A stretch of DNA of 64,000 nucleotides from Rhizobiales bacterium Y(2018) (GTDB taxonomy: Bacteria; Pseudomonadota; Alphaproteobacteria; Rhizobiales; Aestuariivirgaceae), in NCBI GenBank assembly GCA_005502925.1, contig SCPD01000001.1, positions 62,001 to 126,000 on the forward strand. The letters are read 5' to 3'. Below the pieces are notes generated by a model. That model searched no databases and was not told where the DNA came from. It saw only the letters and a list, made by a program, of their open reading frames with translations. Shown here in pieces: positions 19,889-28,890 of the stretch (position 1 is the stretch's first letter; each line of letters starts with the position of its first letter). Made by a program: the position numbers and the translations under genes.

Positions 19889-21004
19889 TTAGAGGTCCGA
19901 CCCTTTCGCCGGGGCGCTGCCGGCGGATTCGTTTGCGGCGTCTATATAGACCAATCGCGCCGGCAAGGCATCGGAACGCAGGGCGATTACGAGGTTATTT
20001 GCATCTTCCGGCGTGAAGTTGCCGGAAATCTGGCCGGTGCCGCCGAGAATCGGCTCGTTGATCCGGGGAGCGCTGACGATTTGTCGATCGAGCACGATCG
20101 CCATGGGCTTGCCGACATTCTTGGCCGTCAGCTCGCCGAAGAGTTGCGTGCCCTCTTTGTTGAACCTGAAGGTGACGATCGGCTCATTGGTCGTCGGATC
20201 AGTCTGAGTATCCGCATTGGTGACGTGCTTGCCGTCGACACCCGCCCAACCCGCGGTTTGCACCCAGATCATCTGCCCGGAGCTGTCTTTCAGCGGATAG
20301 GCCGCGCAGTCTTCGGGCGGCTGGTTCTCGGAGTTCGTGGGCTGGCTGTCGCAGGTCATCTGGAACGCGAAAATGCCCGTCAGGCCGAGCGCCCGTTTCG
20401 CCTGGTCCGGTATTCCCTGACCCGGCAACTGAATGAGAATGCGGTTGAGTCCCTGACGCTGGATGGACAGCTCGCTGATGCCGAGGGCGTTCAATCTGAG
20501 GTCAAGAACCTTGAGCGCCCGGTCGGTCGCCTCGCTGGTCCGGATCTCCATGGCGGGCTCGGACAGATGGAAGCTGAATTGCTGACCGGCCCGTGACATC
20601 TCGAATGTCGGGACGGCGGCGCCGGTCAGGCTGGTGACCGGCTGAGTGAGCCGGCTCAGCAGCTCCTGCGCCTTGTCGGCGGCGCCGGTCTCGGAGATCG
20701 TCACCTGTGTGCCGTTGGCGGTCCGCTTCAGGCCGGCATAGCCGATCGCCTCATGGCGCAGAAGAGCGCGGACATCGCCCGTCTGCTGGGCGATCAGCGT
20801 TTCGCGCAGCTCCTTGCCGTCGAGCTCCATCAGGAGGCTCGTGCCGCCCTGGAGATCGAGGCCCTGTGTCATCGGCCGCAATCCCGTATAGGCGCCGAGC
20901 GTGTCCTGCCAGGTTTTTGGCAGGACATTGGGCAGCGCGAAGACGACGCCGGAAAGCACCACGGCCAGGATGGCGAGGACTTTCCAGCGGGGGAAATGCA
21001 GCAT
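19889..21004 (-). CDS. SecD-like protein lacking TM2-TM6 (tandem paralogue)
   Basis: 371-residue protein that aligns end to end with the first ~365 residues of the adjacent SecD at roughly half identity by eye. It has the same TM1 (WKVLAILAVVLSGVVFALPN), the same D1 motif (GLDLQGGTSLLMEL), the full P1 domain and the same SAPRINEPILGGTGQISGNF segment. It stops 16 residues after ALPARL, where SecD enters TM2. No remnant of TM2-6 follows; the intact secD begins two bases later. Divergence is spread over the whole length while structural motifs are kept, which argues for selection, not decay. It is predicted to be anchored by one TM helix with a large periplasmic domain. A role as an extra substrate-gripping domain of SecDF is inference. 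Confidence 0.85.
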   Translation of the reverse strand: MLHFPRWKVLAILAVVLSGVVFALPNVLPKTWQDTLGAYTGLRPMTQGLDLQGGTSLLMELDGKELRETLIAQQTGDVRALLRHEAIGYAGLKRTANGTQVTISETGAADKAQELLSRLTQPVTSLTGAAVPTFEMSRAGQQFSFHLSEPAMEIRTSEATDRALKVLDLRLNALGISELSIQRQGLNRILIQLPGQGIPDQAKRALGLTGIFAFQMTCDSQPTNSENQPPEDCAAYPLKDSSGQMIWVQTAGWAGVDGKHVTNADTQTDPTTNEPIVTFRFNKEGTQLFGELTAKNVGKPMAIVLDRQIVSAPRINEPILGGTGQISGNFTPEDANNLVIALRSDALPARLVYIDAANESAGSAPAKGSDL

Positions 21005-21014
21005 GCGGTTCGAC

Positions 21015-21359
21015 TTATTTCTTGGCCGTGTCGTCTTTGACCGGTTCGCCCTTGGCGCGGACCTCGGAGATGGCGCTGCGCACCACCCTTACCTTCACAT
21101 TCTCGCCGACCTCGACCAGGAGCTCGCGCTCATCGACCACTTTGGATACCCGGCCAATCAGGCCGCCCGATGTCACGATCGTGTCGCCGCGGGCCACCTT
21201 GCCGATCAGCTCCTGATGTTCCTTCTGGCGCTTCTGCTGCGGCCGGATCAGGAGGAACCAGAACACCACCATGATCATCACCAGGGGCAGAATCATCCCG
21301 ATGAAGTCACCGGTGCCCGGGCTCCCCGTGGCCTGGGCGAAAGCGGGAGTAATGAACAT
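21015..21359 (-). CDS. yajC: Preprotein translocase subunit YajC
   Basis: 114-residue single-span membrane protein. A short periplasmic N-terminus is followed by a TM helix around GMILPLVMIMVVFWFLLI (residues 19-36) and the conserved RPQQKRQKEHQELI. The cytoplasmic beta-rich domain follows (KVARGDTIVTSGGLIGRV). The start at 21359 follows a GGAG site and begins with the typical MFITPAFAQA. It heads the sec operon, ten bases before the truncated SecD gene. It associates with SecDF. Confidence 0.95.
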   Translation of the reverse strand: MFITPAFAQATGSPGTGDFIGMILPLVMIMVVFWFLLIRPQQKRQKEHQELIGKVARGDTIVTSGGLIGRVSKVVDERELLVEVGENVKVRVVRSAISEVRAKGEPVKDDTAKK

Positions 21360-21520
21360 TAGGGGTGTCTCCTCTGAGCGGCGAAAAAGGCGGGGATTGA
21401 GGCCGCCCGGTTTGAGTTCAGGGGTATATAGCGCCGAACCCAGCCATTGCAACCGGCTGGAACCGCCTATGCGCCCCGGCTTCTTGTCCCTGGGAACCGG
21501 GGACGCTATGGACCTGCGCC

Positions 21521-22396
21521 ATGTCCAAAGACCCCGCCAATGACGAATTCGTTACCCTTCTGAGCCGGATCGCCGTCGCCCTCGAAAGGCTGGCCCCGGC
21601 CCCGCCGCCCGCCTCCGACCTCGGCGCCGCCGCGGCCTTTATCTGGAACGCGCAACAGCGCCGGCTGGAGCCGGTGGCCAAGGTCAACCGGGTGGATATC
21701 GATCTCCTGCGCGGCATCGACCAGACCCGCGACATCCTCCTCGACAACACCCGCCGTTTCGCCAAGGGGCTGCCGGCCAACAACGCCCTGCTCTGGGGGG
21801 CCCGCGGCATGGGCAAGAGCTCGCTGGTCAAGGCCGCGCACCATCTGGTCAATGAGGAGACCGGCGGCAAGCTCAAGCTGGTCGAGATCCATCGCGAGGA
21901 CATCGAAAGCCTGCCGCAGCTGATGACGCTGGTGCGCGCCAATCCGGCACTCTATTTCATCGTCTTCTGCGACGACCTCTCCTTCGACGCCAACGACACT
22001 TCCTACAAGTCGCTGAAAGCGGCGCTCGAAGGCGGCATCGAGGGGCGCCCCCTCAGTATGATCTTCTACGCCACCTCCAACCGCCGGCATCTGCTGCCGC
22101 GCGACATGATGGAGAATGAGCGATCGACGGCCATCAACCCCTCGGAAGCCGTCCAGGAAAAGGTCTCGCTCTCGGACCGGTTCGGCCTCTGGCTCGGCTT
22201 CCACAACTGCTCGCAGGATGAATTCCTAAGTATGATCGAGGGTTACGTGAAGCGCCTCAATCTCAAGGTCAAGCCGGAAGAGGTCCGCGCCCAAGCGATC
22301 GAATGGACCGCCACCCGCGGCAGCCGCTCAGGCCGCGTCGCCTGGCAGTTCGTCCAAGACCTCGCCGGCCGGCTGGGCGTCAGAATCGAGGAATGA
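21521..22396 (+). CDS. DUF815 family AAA-type ATPase (COG2607)
   Basis: 291-residue predicted ATPase. The Walker A motif is WGARGMGKSSLVKA (residues 92-105), and the Walker B region is FIVFCDDLSFD (about 149-159). A sensor-type segment FYATSNRRHL is followed by the C-terminal lid with WTATRGSRSGRVAWQF. The family is widespread but its function is not established. It is the only plus-strand gene within the sec/M23 block, starting 162 bases from yajC on the opposite strand and converging on the GST gene. Confidence 0.9.
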   Translation: MSKDPANDEFVTLLSRIAVALERLAPAPPPASDLGAAAAFIWNAQQRRLEPVAKVNRVDIDLLRGIDQTRDILLDNTRRFAKGLPANNALLWGARGMGKSSLVKAAHHLVNEETGGKLKLVEIHREDIESLPQLMTLVRANPALYFIVFCDDLSFDANDTSYKSLKAALEGGIEGRPLSMIFYATSNRRHLLPRDMMENERSTAINPSEAVQEKVSLSDRFGLWLGFHNCSQDEFLSMIEGYVKRLNLKVKPEEVRAQAIEWTATRGSRSGRVAWQFVQDLAGRLGVRIEE

Positions 22397-22457
22397 GCGG
22401 GCGCTCTTGCAGTTTCTTCATAGCAAGCGCGTTTAATTTATTGAAATAACTTAGGTT

Positions 22458-23120
22458 CTAACCAAGCGCCTTCTCATTCGCGTTCCATTCTTCGATGGAA
22501 TTGCCGACCGGGACCATCACCCATTTGCGGTAGGCGGGGCGCTGCTGCAGCGCCTCGAACCAGCGTTTGATGTTGGGCGTGTCGGGACGGCTGCAATTGA
22601 GCTGGGAATAGCGCCAGTAGAGGACGCCGAGCACGATGTCGCCGAAGGAGAACGCCTCGCCGGCGAACCATGTCGACGTGGCGAGCCGCTTGTCGGCGAT
22701 GGCGAGAACAGTGATCAGCTTGGCACCGGAGTCGGCGACCGCCTTGTCGTTACGGTCCGCGGGCTTCACCCGCACCAGATTCCAGAAGATCGCCGAAATA
22801 TGCGGCACGACATTGAGCTGCTGCCATTCCATCCACTGCTCGGCCGCGGCGAGCGCCTTGGGCGCTTTCGGTCTGAGGCCGCCCTCGCCGTAACGCGCCG
22901 CCAGATACCGCACGATGGCGTTCGATTCGAACATGGTGATGTCGCCATCGCGCATCACCGGCACCAGCGCATTGGGATTCATCTCGAGATAGGCCGGGTC
23001 GCGGGTGCCGCCGAAGCCGCCGCCCACCGTGTGGCGCTTGAACTCCAGACCGAGCTCGTCGAGTGCCCAGATCACCTTCTGCACATTACTCGAACTGCGG
23101 CGTCCCCAGATCTCGATCAT
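22458..23120 (-). CDS. Glutathione S-transferase
   Basis: 220-residue cytosolic GST. The N-terminal thioredoxin-fold domain starts IEIWGRRSSSNVQKVIWAL (catalytic Ser region) and has NALVPVM with the cis-proline and FESNAIVRYLA, which binds glutathione. The helical C-terminal domain follows (WFAGEAFSFGDIVLGVLYWR, N-capping box). Start 23120 is an ATG preceded by GGGAG; a TTG six codons earlier gives no extra domain. It is separated from the M23 gene upstream by a terminator, so it has its own promoter. Confidence 0.92.
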   Translation of the reverse strand: MIEIWGRRSSSNVQKVIWALDELGLEFKRHTVGGGFGGTRDPAYLEMNPNALVPVMRDGDITMFESNAIVRYLAARYGEGGLRPKAPKALAAAEQWMEWQQLNVVPHISAIFWNLVRVKPADRNDKAVADSGAKLITVLAIADKRLATSTWFAGEAFSFGDIVLGVLYWRYSQLNCSRPDTPNIKRWFEALQQRPAYRKWVMVPVGNSIEEWNANEKALG

Positions 23121-23161
23121 CTCCGGCTCCCTGCTCAAAATGCGTATCTATCGCAAGCAAA

Positions 23162-23183
23162 AGCCCGGCCGCAAGGCCGGGCT
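23162..23183 (-). terminator. Rho-independent terminator after the LysM/M23 gene
   Basis: Nine-base GC-rich stem AGCCCGGCC/GGCCGGGCT with a four-base loop, followed on the minus strand by TTTTG. It lies 27 bases after the stop of the LysM/M23 gene. Confidence 0.82.
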
Positions 23184-23209
23184 CGTTACCCTCGAAGATG
23201 TACGCCTTG

Positions 23210-24568
23210 TCAGTTGGCGGCGGTCGAGTTGTTGAGGAAACGCATCGGGTCCATGGCCGTGGCGCCTTTGCGGACCTCGAAATGAACCTGCGGGCTTGTC
23301 ACCGAGCCGGTCTGGCCGGCCTTGGCGATCACATCGCCGCGCTTCACGGTATCGCCGCGCTTCACGAAGAGGTCCTTGTTATGGGCATAGGCGGTCACCC
23401 AGCCGCCGTCGTGGCGGATGAGGACGAGATTGCCGTAGCCTTTCAGCTCGTTGCCCGCATAGGCGACGACACCGGCCTCGGCCGAGCGCACATCCGTGCC
23501 TTCCGGCACCGCGATATTGATGCCTTCATTACGCAAGCCGCCCGGCTTCGAGCCGTAGCCCGAAATCACCCGGCCCTTGACCGGCCAGCGGAAAGTCAGG
23601 CTGCCTGCTTCCTGGGCCGGCTGGTTGTCCGACACGATCTGCTGCGGCTGCTGCTGGATCGGTTTCGGCGCCGCCGAGGCCATATCCGTGTCGGCATCGT
23701 CGGCCGGTTCATTGGCAGCGACGTTGGTCGAAGGCTGTGTGGCACTGGGTGCCGAGGTCGACGGCTTGGCGGCGACCACCGGGCCTGCGCCCGAGCCACC
23801 CTTCGGGATGCGCACGGTCTGGCCCTGGCGCAAAGCGGTGTTGTTGTCGAGGCCGTTCAGCTTGGCGATGGCGAAGGGATGCACGCCATAGCTGCGGCCC
23901 AATGAATAGAGGGTTTCGCCGGCGCGCACCGTGTGCTCACCGCCGCCCGCCATCAGCGTGCTGCCCGGCTTGGCATTGGCCGGCTGCGGCGCCAAGGCCG
24001 TGTCGCGGCCCGGAATGCGCAGATTCTGGCCGACACTCACCGAATAGGGAGCCGCCAGGTTATTGGCGCGGGCCAGTTCGCCTACCGACAAATTGTTGGC
24101 GCGGGCGATCGAATAGAGCGTCATGCCCGGCTCGACGCGAACCGAACCCGACTTGGCATCCATGGCCGGCTGCTGGTCGTTAAAGGCGGGCTCGGTCTGG
24201 GCCGACTGGTAATCCTTGGGCTGGAGGCTCGGCTGCTTGTAAACCGGCTTGTAGGTCTGCTGGTAGTTGTAGCCGTTGCTGGCGTAACTGTTCTCGGCAG
24301 CCTTGCTGCCGCTGGCGCCCAGCGGGCGGCGCGAAACCGTGTCACGGTCAGAGACCGAAGCCACATCCGTATCACCCCCAGCGCTGCCGCCGCCCTGGAC
24401 CTTTTTGGGTACCGAGGCGGTGTAGATGGAGTCGTCCGATGAGGAGGAGGAATCGGCGAAGCGGTCTACCGAGCCGGAACAGGCCGAAAGCAGAACGGCG
24501 GCCGCTACACTGAGAAGGAGCGACGCTTTCGACGGGAACCCGACGGCGCGCACGGAAGAGGAACGCAT
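23210..24568 (-). CDS. LysM/M23 peptidase-domain lipoprotein (NlpD/DipM-like)
   Basis: 452-residue envelope protein. The start at 24568 gives a lipoprotein signal with lipobox LSAC near residue 30. A low-complexity Ser/Thr/Gln linker and two LysM modules follow (PGMTLYSIARANNLSVGELA near residue 148; RAGETLYSLGRSYGVHPFAI near residue 215). A Pro/Ala-rich linker leads to a C-terminal LytM/M23 domain (GTDVRSAEAGVVAYAG, AYAHNKDL, GSVTSPQVHFEVR). The zinc-binding HxH and upstream His/Asp are incomplete: EGINIA stands where HxGxD is usual. This suggests a catalytically dead amidase activator like NlpD. In relatives it normally follows pcm; here pcm is about 27 kb away. Confidence 0.9.
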   Translation of the reverse strand: MRSSSVRAVGFPSKASLLLSVAAAVLLSACSGSVDRFADSSSSSDDSIYTASVPKKVQGGGSAGGDTDVASVSDRDTVSRRPLGASGSKAAENSYASNGYNYQQTYKPVYKQPSLQPKDYQSAQTEPAFNDQQPAMDAKSGSVRVEPGMTLYSIARANNLSVGELARANNLAAPYSVSVGQNLRIPGRDTALAPQPANAKPGSTLMAGGGEHTVRAGETLYSLGRSYGVHPFAIAKLNGLDNNTALRQGQTVRIPKGGSGAGPVVAAKPSTSAPSATQPSTNVAANEPADDADTDMASAAPKPIQQQPQQIVSDNQPAQEAGSLTFRWPVKGRVISGYGSKPGGLRNEGINIAVPEGTDVRSAEAGVVAYAGNELKGYGNLVLIRHDGGWVTAYAHNKDLFVKRGDTVKRGDVIAKAGQTGSVTSPQVHFEVRKGATAMDPMRFLNNSTAAN

Positions 24569-24689
24569 ACCCAAAACTCCAGAAACCAACTGACAAGGGA
24601 ACAATGCCTTGTTTAGGTTAAGGGAGCGTTTATTGGCTCAAATACGGGGAAAGTTTTAGGCAGATCGCCCCGGAAAACCGGCTGCTTCC

Positions 24690-24947
24690 TCAGATGCAGC
24701 CCAGTGCCCTCCTTTCGCTGTGGATCTCTTTGCGCTCGGCCCGCGCCCGATCGAGCTCGGCTTCGACCTCGGGGCCTGGATGGTGCTTCTTCCGGTACTG
24801 CAGGGTCGTGTCGATGTATTTGATGACCTGGCCTTCCTGGCGCGCCAGGCTCACACACTGCTGGTAGCTCGGCTCATCATTGCCATAGCGGCCCGCACAG
24901 GCGCTCAACAGCATGGCAGCCGAAAGAAGGAGAAGTGATTTCTGCAT
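24690..24947 (-). CDS. Small predicted lipoprotein
   Basis: 85-residue protein with a textbook lipoprotein signal (MQKSLLLLSAAMLLSACAG, cysteine at residue 18). The short mature part carries QQCVSLARQEGQVIKYIDTTLQYRKKH and ends GCI, so one extra cysteine pair (Cys31/Cys84) may form a disulfide. The start at 24947 was chosen because it begins the signal sequence; the longer frame lacks one. Function is unknown. It stands alone between the LysM/M23 gene and homospermidine synthase. Confidence 0.7.
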   Translation of the reverse strand: MQKSLLLLSAAMLLSACAGRYGNDEPSYQQCVSLARQEGQVIKYIDTTLQYRKKHHPGPEVEAELDRARAERKEIHSERRALGCI

Positions 24948-25061
24948 AGGTCCCGAACCCCGCCTGTTTCGGGGGGAAGCTAGCGCATTTTCTGGTGTCA
25001 TGCGACAAAACTCTCGGCTAAAGAGCGGCAATCCCCAACTTCAACGGAGTGCTTGCATAAA

Positions 25062-26489
25062 ATGACCCTTTGGCCACAACACGCGACCTGGAACGGCCCC
25101 ATTGTAATGATCGGTCTCGGCTCGATCGGGCGGGGCACCCTCCCCCTCATCTTGCGCCATATCGCCTGTGACCGGAGCAAGTTCACGATCATCGATCCCG
25201 ATGATCACAACAAGCACATTGCCGATAAGGAAGGCATCGCCTTCATCAAGAAGGGGCTTACGCCGAAGAACTACAAGTCGGTGCTCACGCCCCTGCTGAC
25301 GACGGGCGAACAGGCGTTCATCGTCAATCTGTCGGTCGATGTCTCTTCGATCGACATCCAGAAGCTCGCGCAACAGACGGGCTCGCTCTATCTCGACACG
25401 GTCATCGAGCCGTGGCCCGGTTTCTACTACAACAGCAAGCTCGATAACGCGGCGCGCACCAATTACGCGATGCGCGAGCATCTCCTGGCCCTCAAGGAGA
25501 AATACAAGGGCGCGCATACCTCGGTCTCCTGCTGCGGCGCCAATCCCGGCATGGTGTCCTGGTATGTGAAGCAGGCGCTGCTCGATATCGCCGACGCCAC
25601 AAAGGTGAAGGTCAAGGAGCCGAAGACGCGCGCCGAATGGGGCAAGCTCATGAAACGCCTCGGCGTCAAGGGCATCCATGTCGCCGAGCGCGACACGCAG
25701 CGCGCCAAGAAGCCGAAGCCGTTCGACACCTTCGTCAACACCTGGTCGGTGGAAGGCTTCATCTCGGAAGGCCTGCAGCCGGCCGAGCTCGGCTGGGGCA
25801 CGAACGAAAAGAAGCTGCCGCCCGGCGGCAAGAAGCACAAGACCGGCTGTGGTGCGGCGATCTATATCACGCGCCCCGGCGCCGAGACCAAGGTGCGCTC
25901 CTGGACGCCGACCCCCGGCCCGCAATATGGCTTCCTCGTCACCCACAATGAGGCGATCTCGATCGCCGACTATTTCACCGTGCGCGAGGGCCGCAAGGTC
26001 ACCTACCGGCCGACCTGCCACTATGCCTATCATCCCTCCAACGACGCGGTGCTGTCGCTGCATGAGATGTTCGGCAATGGCGGCAAGAAGCAGTCGAAGA
26101 TCCACATCCTCGAAGCCGATGAGATCCTCGACGGCCGTGACGAGCTCGGTGTCCTCATCTATGGCCACAAGAAGAACGCCTATTGGTATGGCTCGCAGCT
26201 CACCATCGAGGAAGCCCGCAAGCTGGCGCCCTATCAGAACGCCACCGGCCTGCAGGTGACGAGCGCGGTGCTCGCCGGCATGGTCTGGGCGATCGAAAAT
26301 CCCAAGGCCGGCGTCGTCGAGACGGACGAGATGGACTTCCGCCGCTGCCTCGAAGTGCAACTCCCCTATCTCGGCCAGATGACCGGCGTCTATACCGACT
26401 GGAACCCGCTCCAGGATCGGCAGACGCTGTTCGCCGAGGACATCGACAAACGCGATCCCTGGCAGTTCACCAATATCCTGGTGAAGTGA
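25062..26489 (+). CDS. hss: Homospermidine synthase
   Basis: 475-residue NAD-dependent enzyme that makes sym-homospermidine from two putrescines (or putrescine plus spermidine). The N-terminal Rossmann motif is MIGLGSIGRGTLPLI. The family-specific segments SVSCCGANPGMVSWYVKQAL and HNEAISIADYFTV are present, and the C-terminus ends PWQFTNILVK. Length matches bacterial HSS (about 477). ATG 25062 has GGAG twelve bases upstream; a TTG at 25053 is only three bases from the same site and is less likely. Homospermidine is the usual triamine of many rhizobia. The gene converges on the aldehyde dehydrogenase operon, which carries a polyamine-type transporter. Confidence 0.96.
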   Translation: MTLWPQHATWNGPIVMIGLGSIGRGTLPLILRHIACDRSKFTIIDPDDHNKHIADKEGIAFIKKGLTPKNYKSVLTPLLTTGEQAFIVNLSVDVSSIDIQKLAQQTGSLYLDTVIEPWPGFYYNSKLDNAARTNYAMREHLLALKEKYKGAHTSVSCCGANPGMVSWYVKQALLDIADATKVKVKEPKTRAEWGKLMKRLGVKGIHVAERDTQRAKKPKPFDTFVNTWSVEGFISEGLQPAELGWGTNEKKLPPGGKKHKTGCGAAIYITRPGAETKVRSWTPTPGPQYGFLVTHNEAISIADYFTVREGRKVTYRPTCHYAYHPSNDAVLSLHEMFGNGGKKQSKIHILEADEILDGRDELGVLIYGHKKNAYWYGSQLTIEEARKLAPYQNATGLQVTSAVLAGMVWAIENPKAGVVETDEMDFRRCLEVQLPYLGQMTGVYTDWNPLQDRQTLFAEDIDKRDPWQFTNILVK

Positions 26490-26506
26490 CGAACAAGAAA
26501 GGGCCG

Positions 26507-28015
<1,509 letters not shown>

Positions 28016-28017
28016 GG

Positions 28018-28383
28018 CTAGCGGATCATGTAGACTTTGCGGATCGTCTCATGCACCCGGCAGGTGCCCTTCCAATCCTGCGGGAAGAAGGCTGTTGTGT
28101 CGGGGCCGATCTCGATGACGTCACCACTTTCATGCGTGTAGGTGCAGCGGCCGGTCAGGAAATGGCAGAACTCGTCCTTGGTGACATGGCAGTTCCAATA
28201 ACCCGGTGTGCAGATCCAGATGCCGGTCTCGCTCTGGCCCCCCGGTCCCTTATGCAGGACGATACCGGAGGTGCGCGACTCGCCTTCGATCATGGTCGGG
28301 ATGACGCCCCAGTCCTTGAACGGCCCCGGATAATTCGCCGGATCGACGATATGCGGCGCGGATGAATTCAGATTGGTCGGCAT
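28018..28383 (-). CDS. DUF861-type cupin protein, copy 2
   Basis: 121-residue single cupin. It aligns over its full length with the neighbouring protein at 28525-28890: both have PHI.DPA.Y.G..KDWG, then GIWICTPGYWNCHVTKDEFCHF here and GLWQCTPGTWPLSIPRDELCYF there, and both end HET.R.VYM. The fold class resembles the (S)-ureidoglycine aminohydrolase/EutQ cupin (DUF861). The start at 28383 matches the paralogue's N-terminus. A REPIN-like element separates the two copies. Enzymatic role unknown. Confidence 0.85.
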   Translation of the reverse strand: MPTNLNSSAPHIVDPANYPGPFKDWGVIPTMIEGESRTSGIVLHKGPGGQSETGIWICTPGYWNCHVTKDEFCHFLTGRCTYTHESGDVIEIGPDTTAFFPQDWKGTCRVHETIRKVYMIR

Positions 28384-28413
28384 TCTCTCTCCTTTGATGC
28401 TCTCTCCCTTATC

Positions 28414-28514
28414 CGTCATCCCGGCGAAAGCCGGGATCCATAAAAGCCTGACCAAGCGAGCAGTGCCGCCCGGCTGTCCTTATTCAATAGGCCCCGGCTT
28501 TCGCCGGGGTGACG
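28414..28514. repeat. REPIN-like bipartite palindrome, family A copy 2
   Basis: Left hairpin GTCATCCCGGCGAAAGCCGG (28415-28434) continues GATCCA. The right unit at 28490-28514 (CCCCGGCTTTCGCCGGGG then TGACG) is its inverted counterpart. It lies between two co-directional paralogous cupin genes inside an operon. Confidence 0.85.
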
Positions 28515-28524
28515 AACAAAGGGT

Positions 28525-28890
28525 TCAACTCAACATATACACGTTGCGCATGGTCTCATGGACCACGCAGATTCCGGTCCAGCCGGCGGGGAACAGGACC
28601 GCCGTACCCGGCACGATCTCGATCTTTTCGCCCGATTCATGCGTGTAGGTCGCCCGCCCCGAGACGAAGTAGCACAATTCGTCGCGCGGGATCGACAATG
28701 GCCAGGTGCCGGGCGTGCATTGCCAGAGGCCCGATTCCGGCTGGCCGTTCGGGCCCTTGTACAGGAGCACGCCGTCGCTCTTGGAGTTGCCGGCGATCGG
28801 GTTGGGCTGATGTCCCCAATCCTTGAGCGACCCCGCATAAATCGCGGGGTCCGCAATATGGGGCGCGGTCGCTTGAAGCCCTTTCGACAT
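28525..28890 (-). CDS. DUF861-type cupin protein, copy 1
   Basis: 121-residue cupin paralogous to the protein at 28018-28383. The start at 28890 overlaps the stop of the glycosyltransferase gene by one base (TGATG), which fixes it; the longer frame upstream is out-of-frame glycosyltransferase. Barrel residues are visible in ATYTHESGEKIEIVPGTAVL. Both copies keep the same core while differing in many surface positions, so the duplication is old. Possible roles include binding or processing a ureido, amino or quaternary-amine metabolite handled by the operon; this is inference only. Confidence 0.85.
   Translation of the reverse strand: MSKGLQATAPHIADPAIYAGSLKDWGHQPNPIAGNSKSDGVLLYKGPNGQPESGLWQCTPGTWPLSIPRDELCYFVSGRATYTHESGEKIEIVPGTAVLFPAGWTGICVVHETMRNVYMLS

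Noticed and set aside
17731-20016. Very long open frame opposite secF/secD (plus strand, over 700 codons)
   Set aside because: It is the antisense of conserved secD/secF codons, rich in Asp/Arg/His with no recognisable domain; typical shadow in GC-rich DNA.
19889-21004. Idea that the short SecD is a pseudogene
   Set aside because: No internal stop or frameshift, conserved motifs throughout, clean end at a domain border, and tight coupling to secD.
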